This document shows, piece by piece, positions 10,657-17,063 of a stretch of DNA of 64,000 nt (the stretch's first letter is position 1; every line of letters begins with the position of its first letter). The notes under the pieces are model-generated. The model saw only the letters and a program-made list of their open reading frames with translations, ran no database searches and was not told the DNA's origin. The translations under genes were made by a program, and so were the position numbers. Origin of the DNA: Roseivirga sp. (lineage in GTDB: Bacteria; Bacteroidota; Bacteroidia; Cytophagales; Cyclobacteriaceae); contig JAAWWF010000041.1 in the NCBI GenBank assembly GCA_021404565.1, forward strand, positions 1 through 64,000, written 5' to 3'.

Positions 10657-11163
10657 ATGCTGAGCGCTATGAGCAAAGTAAAAGAGGAACCCGTATTTCT
10701 GACAGAAGCTTCAAAACGGCTTTTCAGTAGAATAGATTTTGCCGATACCTTTGCTACAACCAACAGAAGTAGTTCCCTGCAGGAGCTAGGTAACGCTATT
10801 TTTGACCGACCTCCCAAATGGGTGAAAGGGCTTTTTAAAGTCAGAAATCGAATTGTCAGGTATTTTGGCCTTAAAACCACGATGCCGGAGGACTATCACA
10901 CAGAGTTTGAAGAAGGGGGTTATATCAGTTTTTTCAAAATACTCCATGTTTTAGAAGATGAACTGGTGTTAGGAGCCAACGACAATCATCTGGATTTCAG
11001 GGCAATAATCAGTAAGACACAAGAACCGGAATTCAATATTAAAGTCACTACGCTGGTCAGATTCAATAACAAAACAGGTAGAATTTATATGGCCTTAATC
11101 GCGCCCTTTCATCGCCTGGTGGTAAAGCGAATGATATCACAAGCCTGGCAACCTGCTAGTTGA
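10657..11163 (+). CDS. DUF2867 family protein
   Basis: 168 residues. The middle holds a run of family-like features (YISFFKILHVLEDELVLG, ANDNHLDFRA) and the end matches the DUF2867 C-terminal signature (IYMALIAPFHRLVVKRMI). The biochemical role of DUF2867 is not established; it occurs alone or fused to NAD(P)-binding epimerase domains. No signal peptide or membrane segment is visible, so it is probably cytoplasmic. It converges on the 70-residue gene at 11156-11368, with the two 3' ends overlapping by 8 nt. Confidence 0.75.
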   Translation: MLSAMSKVKEEPVFLTEASKRLFSRIDFADTFATTNRSSSLQELGNAIFDRPPKWVKGLFKVRNRIVRYFGLKTTMPEDYHTEFEEGGYISFFKILHVLEDELVLGANDNHLDFRAIISKTQEPEFNIKVTTLVRFNNKTGRIYMALIAPFHRLVVKRMISQAWQPAS

Positions 11164-11368
11164 CCTCCTGGGCTATTTTCTTAATCTCATCTCTCCAGTA
11201 AGCCATTTCCAGAGATTGCATGGCCATTGCGAAAAGTGCCAGTGATTCTTCCGTGTTAGTCCTTTCATGTTGATCCGCTAACGCTACTCTGAGCAGGTCA
11301 TACGCTACATTGCCCATAGTGTATTGCTCAAGCAATTCGATACTGTTATCATCCTCCATCACGCTCAT
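11156..11368 (-). CDS. Small helical protein of unknown function
   Basis: 70 residues, acidic and predicted all-helical (IELLEQYTMGNVAYDLL, then AMAMQSLEMAYWRDEIKKIAQ). There is no signal peptide. Its pattern of an N-terminal IEL-[LF]-[ED]-[QR]-Y motif followed by an A-[MI]-x2-LE-x2-Y-x3-I motif is shared with the 85-residue protein at 13353-13610, so the two are probably distant paralogues. The N-terminal motif loosely recalls the short helical start of Bacteroidota anti-sigma factors, but no partner sigma factor is present. Its 3' end overlaps the DUF2867 gene. Confidence 0.6.
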   Translation of the reverse strand: MSVMEDDNSIELLEQYTMGNVAYDLLRVALADQHERTNTEESLALFAMAMQSLEMAYWRDEIKKIAQEVN

Positions 11369-11445
11369 ATGCAGTAACTAATAGGCAGTAAACCCCAAAA
11401 TGTGCTTTTTGGGTTCCCAACTTCAATACCAGGCATCTATTGTTG

Positions 11446-11784
11446 TCAGTTGGGCATCACTTCTACCTGTAGCGAGGGGTGTGTAGCAGGTACCGCTATG
11501 CGAAAGGCAATAAAGGGAAAAATTGGATTGGGGAGCCAGTACTTCCAGGCAATCATGGTTTCCTTTTCTCCATTGTCGAGTTTAAGGTGATACCAGAAGT
11601 AGATGAATTTATAGGGGCAAATGCCGGGTACTCCACTGAACTTGAACCCGTCTGTTTTAAGGTATTTAGATGAGATGTAGTAGTTGCCTTCAAAGGCGGT
11701 AATACCCCAACCCACAGGTCCCTCAGCAATAAGCTCACCTGAGGATGTGTGAAAGATTCTGATCTTTCTACCCGACTTCCCCAT
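11446..11784 (-). CDS. DUF427 family protein
   Basis: 112 residues with the DUF427 pattern: an early GELIAEGPVG strand, YYISSKYL, CPYKFIYFWYHL and a late AWKYWLPNP followed by IAFRIAVPA. DUF427 proteins are small single-domain beta proteins of unknown biochemical role. The start codon lies inside the 3' end of the Crp/Fnr gene (17-nt overlap), so it is translationally coupled to the regulator and probably acts in the same response. Confidence 0.75.
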   Translation of the reverse strand: MGKSGRKIRIFHTSSGELIAEGPVGWGITAFEGNYYISSKYLKTDGFKFSGVPGICPYKFIYFWYHLKLDNGEKETMIAWKYWLPNPIFPFIAFRIAVPATHPSLQVEVMPN

Positions 11785-12451
11785 CGTCCAGCTTCATCTT
11801 GATATAATGTCGGTCGTATTCAAATACTCCTGTTTCCCGATGAGCACTGATTACATTGTTAACAGTCTGTCTGCTGGTAGAGGTCAACTTGGCAATATCC
11901 GTATGGCTATAAGGGTTTTTCGCGTGGAACAGGCCACCCTCCTCCTTTTGGCCATTTTCGCTGACGTGGTCTTTGATAAAATCAAGAATACGGGTTTTAG
12001 CATCTTTATAGAGAAGGTCTTCAAGTCTGCGTTCCATCTTGCTCACCTTCTTCCAGGATATCTTGGTGATGGCATTGTTTAGCCTGGGATACTTGCCGAG
12101 CAGTTGTTCCATCATATCAGCCTCTATAAAGCAGATTTGAGTTTCTGAAAGGGTTTTGGCAAAATAGCTCGGACCTGATTCACCCATGATCCTTGACTCG
12201 CCAAAAATGTGACCCCTGCCCAGTACGTATCGGAGTGTTTCATTACCTTCCTCATCACGGTGGCCTATCTTTACCTGGCCTTTCTTAATGAAATAGACAG
12301 TCTCTTCAGGTTGGCCCATATCATGAATATAAGCTCCCTTCATGTAGGTTTTCATTACTAAAAGATGACAGAGTTTCATCATTTCGCCCATACCGATGCG
12401 CGTCATCATATTGAAGGATTCCTCCAGGTACCAGTATTTTACAATATTCAT
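11768..12451 (-). CDS. Crp/Fnr family transcriptional regulator
   Basis: 227 residues. An N-terminal cyclic-nucleotide-binding-like beta-roll (about 20-140, with GHIFGESRIMGE) is followed by a long dimer helix and a C-terminal Crp-type helix-turn-helix (about 165-215: YSHTDIAKLTSTSRQTVNNVI). FGE of the phosphate-binding cassette is present, but the arginine that contacts the cyclic phosphate in E. coli CRP is not visible (SGPSYFAKTL instead), so classical cAMP binding is doubtful. No Fnr-type cysteine cluster is seen. It is divergent from the Pycsar-type effector at 12707 across a 255-bp spacer and heads an operon with the DUF427 gene. Confidence 0.9.
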   Translation of the reverse strand: MNIVKYWYLEESFNMMTRIGMGEMMKLCHLLVMKTYMKGAYIHDMGQPEETVYFIKKGQVKIGHRDEEGNETLRYVLGRGHIFGESRIMGESGPSYFAKTLSETQICFIEADMMEQLLGKYPRLNNAITKISWKKVSKMERRLEDLLYKDAKTRILDFIKDHVSENGQKEEGGLFHAKNPYSHTDIAKLTSTSRQTVNNVISAHRETGVFEYDRHYIKMKLDDGEVG

Positions 12452-12706
12452 GATCAGGAAATGAAGTCAGGTGCTTTTTGCCTTTTGAAGTTACCATTAA
12501 TTGACCAGAATACGCCTTGCCCGTATGAGCCGGAAATTTGAATTATCTGCATAAACCATTCGAAGCTAGTTGAACTATGGCTTCATACCCACAACAGATT
12601 TTTTACAATGTACTTCAGTTTACACTTCTCAATACTGGCCTTTCCATCTGTTGAGAGCAATGGGCTAATTGCCTTTGTGAATCTCTGAACTCTTTAATGC
12701 CGGATT
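12452..12706. promoter_or_regulatory. Divergent intergenic region between Crp/Fnr regulator and Pycsar-type effector
   Basis: 255 bp without a plausible gene, lying between two divergent starts, so it should hold both promoters. I could not identify a convincing TTG/TAnnTTTG promoter pair or a clear Crp-like palindrome by eye. Confidence 0.5.
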
Positions 12707-13345
12707 ATGGACGAAACGAAAAATAATAAAGCCGACAATAAGTCGCTCATGAAAGAACTGGGAGTTGATAAAGACAGGCTGAAGGAGCTTAAGAAAAAAC
12801 TCTCAAAAGTAGATCCGCGATCTGAAAGAGGCACAGAGACGCTCTTCAGACTTGCCTCAAAAAACCATTATACCCTCAATACCATGGTGGATCGTAAGGC
12901 GAATATCATGATTTCTATCAATGCTATTATTCTTTCCATCATCATAGGTACGGTCATGAATCAGCTGGATACGGATCCTCATTTGGTCTATCCGGTGGTG
13001 ATGTTGCTATTTACAAACCTTACCTCAATTGCCTATGCCGTGCTGGCTACAAGGCCGGATCTGACACACGGAAAGGTAGATTTAGGCTCAGCCAAGAGGC
13101 GCAGTGCCGGGTTGTTGTTTTATGGTAATTTTCAAGACCTGGAAGAGGATGACTATGTGGCGGGAATGCGATCGCTGATTTATGGTGGAGATGACCTGTA
13201 CGATGCCATCTCCAGAGATATATACCAGCTAGGTAAGCGACTGAAAGTTAAATTCGGTTTTTTAAGAAAGGCCTTTAATGTATTTGTAGTAGGTATTATA
13301 CTATCAGTGTTGGCCTTTATAGCATGCCATGTGTTTTTTGCGTAA
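12707..13345 (+). CDS. Orphan Pycsar-type membrane effector (PycTM, DUF5706-like)
   Basis: 212 residues. A charged, lysine-rich N-terminus of about 45 residues precedes a domain matching the Pycsar effector family: HYTLNTMVDRKANIMISINA leading into TM1 (about 61-82), TM2 (about 92-115), LATRPDLTHG, LLFYGNFQ, DDLYDAISRDIYQLGKRL, and TM3 (about 188-211). In characterised Pycsar systems such a protein is activated by a cyclic pyrimidine nucleotide and damages the inner membrane. Many Bacteroidota homologues have an N-terminal HD domain; this one lacks it. No nucleotide cyclase gene is in the window. The neighbour across the divergent promoter is a cNMP-domain regulator. An immune role is inferred from family only; a housekeeping role is possible. 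Confidence 0.75.
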   Translation: MDETKNNKADNKSLMKELGVDKDRLKELKKKLSKVDPRSERGTETLFRLASKNHYTLNTMVDRKANIMISINAIILSIIIGTVMNQLDTDPHLVYPVVMLLFTNLTSIAYAVLATRPDLTHGKVDLGSAKRRSAGLLFYGNFQDLEEDDYVAGMRSLIYGGDDLYDAISRDIYQLGKRLKVKFGFLRKAFNVFVVGIILSVLAFIACHVFFA

Positions 13346-13352
13346 GCGTGTA

Positions 13353-13610
13353 TTACAGCATTACAGGAAGACCTGAAAATATGGTCCTTTTCGATTTTTT
13401 GTGGGCAAGATGTGTGGATTCTACATTTCGGATGATCTCTTTCAGATAATTTTGCTCCAGCAACATAATAGCCGTTTGGTAACATTGTAATTCATAGTCC
13501 GGATCGAAGGAAACATCCATTTCCTCAAGCGAATCGATCGTAGTTTCACGATCAATTTCGTTTCGATTATATCGATCAAAGAGCTCAATATAAATTTCTT
13601 CTTCCTCCAC
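13353..13610 (-). CDS. Small acidic helical protein of unknown function
   Basis: 85 residues from a GTG start (no in-frame ATG before it). The N-terminus is very acidic and leads into IELFDRYNRNEIDRETTI, a spacer with DVSFDPDYEL, and a helix AIMLLEQNYLKEIIRN. The two helical motifs match those of the 70-residue protein at 11156-11368. It converges on the PycTM gene with a 7-nt gap. An overlapping ORF in another frame (13442-13627) begins with ATG, but its arginine- and lysine-rich product is less protein-like. It resembles the N-terminal module of anti-sigma factors only weakly. Confidence 0.5.
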   Translation of the reverse strand: MEEEEIYIELFDRYNRNEIDRETTIDSLEEMDVSFDPDYELQCYQTAIMLLEQNYLKEIIRNVESTHLAHKKSKRTIFSGLPVML

Positions 13611-13850
13611 CTGATAATAAGTTCCATTTTTTGAATCTAAAAAACTAACATATTATTCAATATGTTAAATTTTGATTCGCTGCCCTAAATCAATCCTCCA
13701 ATTGAGATGAATTCACTTAGCCTTTTTAATTCCCCTTTTACCCTTAGTTGTATTCAACTAATAGAGGTAAGCAAAATCTTGGGATTATTCTAGTGTGGTT
13801 CTTGCGGAGTCCCTGTTTGCAGCCCTCGTTTGCAGGCGTGAAAGTAGTAT

Positions 13851-14534
13851 TTAGCAGACCAATTTGTAGCCGTAACCCCTGACATTCAAAATCTCCACAG
13901 ACTTGTCTTCACTGAGTTTCTTTCTCAATTTTGATATAAAAACATCCATGCTGCGAGCGTTAAAAAAATCGTCACTACCCCAAAGCTGATTGAGAATCAG
14001 GCTTCGGTCTGTCACTGCATTCCTGTTTTCGCTTAGGTGAAAAAGAAGCTGTGCTTCTCGGTGGGTAAGTTGGAGTTCCTGCTCTCCCAAAGTAAGCTTT
14101 TGTTTGGGCAGGCTGAACTTATAGCTGCCTATCATGATGGCCTCTTTTGATTCCCTTCGCTTTTTTCTGTCGAGCAGGGCATGGATTCTCACAATGAGCT
14201 CTTCCATACTAAAGGGCTTTTTCAGGTAATCGTTACCGCCAAGTCCAAAGCCCTCTACAACATCCTCAGTACGACTTTTTGAGGTAAGGAAAATGATAGG
14301 TACGTCCTGGTTGGTAGCTCTTATTTCCTGAACCAGGGTAAAGCCGTCTTTCTTCGGCATCATTACATCTAATACCAGTATCTCAGGATTTTCGCTTTTG
14401 TATTTCTGATGAGCCTCCACTCCGTCCTCACAAAGAGTTACCTCGAAGCCACGTGTTTCAAGGCTTTCTTTGATGATCATGCCCAGGGCAGTCTCATCTT
14501 CGGCAAGTAAAACACGGATTTTATCTTCCATCAA
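13851..14534 (-). CDS. OmpR-family response regulator (RprY-like)
   Basis: 227 residues. The receiver domain (1-120) has the acidic pocket near residues 12-14, phospho-acceptor Asp56 in LVLDVMMPKKDG and the conserved Lys in NDYLKKPF (about 106). The C-terminal winged-helix DNA-binding domain (about 130-227) has RSMDVFISKLRKKL and VRGYGYKL. The start overlaps the upstream kinase stop by 4 nt (ATGA), so the two are co-translated. The set-up resembles the RprXY systems of Bacteroides. Its likely targets are the GTTAAC direct repeats at 16094-16119, just upstream of its own operon. Confidence 0.92.
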   Translation of the reverse strand: MMEDKIRVLLAEDETALGMIIKESLETRGFEVTLCEDGVEAHQKYKSENPEILVLDVMMPKKDGFTLVQEIRATNQDVPIIFLTSKSRTEDVVEGFGLGGNDYLKKPFSMEELIVRIHALLDRKKRRESKEAIMIGSYKFSLPKQKLTLGEQELQLTHREAQLLFHLSENRNAVTDRSLILNQLWGSDDFFNARSMDVFISKLRKKLSEDKSVEILNVRGYGYKLVC

Positions 14535-16054
14535 ATGGCTACTTCAAAACTGGTGCTATTGGGAGCCAGAATAAGCTCAATGGTGCCCCCGTGCTTTTCA
14601 ATGATTTTTTTAGTGTAATAGAGGCCTATGCCAAAACCTTTTACATCATGCTGATTACCCTTGGGTATGCGGTAGAATTTGTCAAAAACCCTTTCTCTAT
14701 GACCTTTTTCTATAAAACCTCCGTCATCTTTTACGATTACCTGAACAGAGTTCAATTGTCGGGCCAGTGAAACGGAGATGTGTTCTCCACCATACTTAAT
14801 AGCATTGTCTATCAGATTAGACATGGCGTTTTCAAGGTGAAAGGCATCGGCCTCAATCACGACATCGTTGGTGGCATCCAGCAGCTCAATCTTTTTATCG
14901 GTGGCAACCATGCTGTACTTCTCTACCATGGTATGAAGTAATAGGCTAAGGTTGACTGGAGTTTTGTTGAGCTCAAGAGCTCCGGTATCCAGTGTAGCCG
15001 TTTCCAGCAGTTTCTCCACCATGACATTGAGCTTTTTCAGCTGTTCGTTGGAGATGTCAAGGTACTTTTCCGTTTTGGCCGGATCATTCTTATCGTTGAA
15101 GTTCGCAATTGCCTCGATGGCTGTGGCTACCGTGGCGATGGGAGTTTTAAACTCATGGGTAATATTGCTGATCAGGTCATTTTTGATCTCAGCCAGCTGC
15201 TTTTGCTGATTGATGATGCGGTACAGATACAGCAGTGCACCTACTACAGTAAGCGAAATAAGCAGAGATATGATGAGGTCTGTCAGACCTCTTTGCAATA
15301 TGGCGAGGGATGCGTTGGTGTAGCGCATCTCCAGCATTTCCGGCCCGAGCTGATAAGTAGAATTGGCCCGGGTAGACATGACAAATCTGCTATCTCCGGG
15401 GTTGTTATAATCCACAAAACTACTATCCATCTTTATCCCTCGGAAGGCAAATTCTATATCCAACTGCTTCCTGGATAGCTCATCCGCTACATGCCTATGG
15501 AGCTCGCTGTAGTCCATTTCCTCATAGAGTGATATGAAAAACTGCCTGGCAAAATTGCCAAAATCATCACCTTGATTGAAAAGCGAATCAGCGATTACTT
15601 TAACAGACGATATACTGGACGGATTAATTGCTTTAAGCTCCGTGTTTCCAGTGATGGTAATGGTGGGACTATTGACTGAGAACTTCAGACTATTGCTACT
15701 TGCGGTATCGATTCTGCGGGTTGGGAGCCTTCTTTCTTTAAAATTAAAGCTCTGAAAATAACCTCTATTATGCAGAGAGTCATCGGTGGAGTGACTATTG
15801 ATTCGGTTGATACGATTGAGAAATCTCCCGTCATCAGTGGAGCTATCCGAGAGTACCAGAATTGACTGGTTTTCCTTCGCCAGATCGGCATAGTAAGACT
15901 CAACGCCATTGTCAAGTGCTTGCTGTACCTCGTTCATCAGGGTCTGCTTGTTCAGCTGGTAGTTCTGTATGTTTCTATATACCTGTATGCCTACCGTTAC
16001 CAACACAGTAAACGAAATCAGATAGATAACGGCCTTGAACTTACCCTTTTTCAC
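14531..16054 (-). CDS. Membrane sensor histidine kinase (RprX-like)
   Basis: 507 residues, GTG start. TM1 (about 9-27), a periplasmic sensor region of about 230 residues without a recognisable domain, TM2 (about 261-280), a HisKA domain with His300 in ISNITHEFKTP, and an HATPase domain with an N-box (NAMSNLIDNAIKYGG) and a G-box (GFGIGLYYTKKI). It should autophosphorylate and pass phosphate to the regulator encoded immediately downstream. It diverges from the GLPGLI/outer-membrane pair, which suggests that it monitors the cell envelope and controls that pair. Confidence 0.93.
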   Translation of the reverse strand: MKKGKFKAVIYLISFTVLVTVGIQVYRNIQNYQLNKQTLMNEVQQALDNGVESYYADLAKENQSILVLSDSSTDDGRFLNRINRINSHSTDDSLHNRGYFQSFNFKERRLPTRRIDTASSNSLKFSVNSPTITITGNTELKAINPSSISSVKVIADSLFNQGDDFGNFARQFFISLYEEMDYSELHRHVADELSRKQLDIEFAFRGIKMDSSFVDYNNPGDSRFVMSTRANSTYQLGPEMLEMRYTNASLAILQRGLTDLIISLLISLTVVGALLYLYRIINQQKQLAEIKNDLISNITHEFKTPIATVATAIEAIANFNDKNDPAKTEKYLDISNEQLKKLNVMVEKLLETATLDTGALELNKTPVNLSLLLHTMVEKYSMVATDKKIELLDATNDVVIEADAFHLENAMSNLIDNAIKYGGEHISVSLARQLNSVQVIVKDDGGFIEKGHRERVFDKFYRIPKGNQHDVKGFGIGLYYTKKIIEKHGGTIELILAPNSTSFEVAI

Positions 16055-16093
16055 AGTTCAAATATACGGACTAGAATGTGCCTGCACCGAACT

Positions 16094-16119
16094 GTTAACA
16101 CACGTTAACACACGTTAAC
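16094..16119. promoter_or_regulatory. Three phased GTTAAC sites: candidate response-regulator operator
   Basis: GTTAAC occurs at 16094-16099, 16104-16109 and 16114-16119, each separated by CACAC or ACACG-type spacers with a period of exactly 10 bp, about one helical turn. The sites are 40-65 bp upstream of the kinase start and 59-84 bp upstream of the GLPGLI start. OmpR-family regulators typically bind direct repeats spaced by about one turn (for example CpxR GTAAA-N5-GTAAA), so binding by the adjacent regulator is a reasonable inference. Confidence 0.65.
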
Positions 16120-16177
16120 CGAGTGTTTGCAGTCAAGCAGGTTCTTTTGTAGACGTCAAAGTATAATTCAACAGAAC

Positions 16178-17029
16178 ATGAAAAAGCGTAGCACAAAAAC
16201 TTTTATAATCGCCATAGTCGCCCTGTTCATAACAGCAGGGCTTTATGGTCAGAACTTTCAGGGTGAGGCCACTTACCAGTCGTCCAGAAAAATGAGCGGC
16301 ATGCAGATAAAGATGGATGGCATGACTCCCCAGATGGAGGAACAGCTCAAAGCTCAAATGGCCAAGCAGGCTCAAAAGGAGTATACATTAAAGTTTAACC
16401 TGACAGAATCTGTTTGGAAAGAGGTAGAAAGCCTGGAAGGTGGAGGTCCTTCAGGAGCTTCGGCATCTGGTGGCAATGTGGTTATCAAAATCGCAGGTTC
16501 TGGCACTAATGGGTCGCTGTATAAAAATACAGCTGAACTCAGACATCTGGAAGAAATAGAACTTTTCAGTAAGCCATTTCTCATTGATGATGAACTCGAA
16601 TCGCGAGAGTGGGAGCTTACCGATGAAACCCGGAAAATTGGAAGTTACTCTGCACAGAAGGCTATTTACTCAATAATCGCGGAACGAAAGGTCATGACCT
16701 TTGGTGATGGGGAAGATGGAGAAATGAAAGTCATTTCCGATACCGTAAAAATAGAGGCCTGGTACACACCTGAAATTCCAGTGTCTCATGGCCCGGACGA
16801 CTATTGGGGACTGCCTGGCCTTATTCTCGAAATAAACGATGGGACCACCACATTTTTATGTACTAAGGTTGTACTCAACCCTGAAGGTGGTGTAAACATT
16901 AAAGTGCCCTCAAAAGGCAAGAAGGTTAATCGCAAAGAGCTCGCTGTGATTCGCGAAGAAAAAACTGCTGAGATGATGAAGAACATGAAGAATGGCAATG
17001 GCAGCTTCAGGATTAGCACCGGAGGTTAA
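16178..17029 (+). CDS. GLPGLI family secreted protein
   Basis: 283 residues from the ATG at 16178, preferred because it starts a clear signal peptide (MKKRSTKTFIIAIVALFIT then GLYGQ); the open frame upstream begins only with TTG. It carries the family signature WGLPGLILEINDG at about residue 210, preceded by the usual IEAWYTPEIPVSHGP segment. The family is periplasmic or outer-membrane-associated in Bacteroidota and its function is unproven. It is encoded 34 nt upstream of an outer-membrane barrel protein, a common pairing, and diverges from the two-component system. Confidence 0.9.
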   Translation: MKKRSTKTFIIAIVALFITAGLYGQNFQGEATYQSSRKMSGMQIKMDGMTPQMEEQLKAQMAKQAQKEYTLKFNLTESVWKEVESLEGGGPSGASASGGNVVIKIAGSGTNGSLYKNTAELRHLEEIELFSKPFLIDDELESREWELTDETRKIGSYSAQKAIYSIIAERKVMTFGDGEDGEMKVISDTVKIEAWYTPEIPVSHGPDDYWGLPGLILEINDGTTTFLCTKVVLNPEGGVNIKVPSKGKKVNRKELAVIREEKTAEMMKNMKNGNGSFRISTGG

Positions 17030-17063
17030 CGTCTGAATTTTTCACAGGTCAATTCAAAACAAC

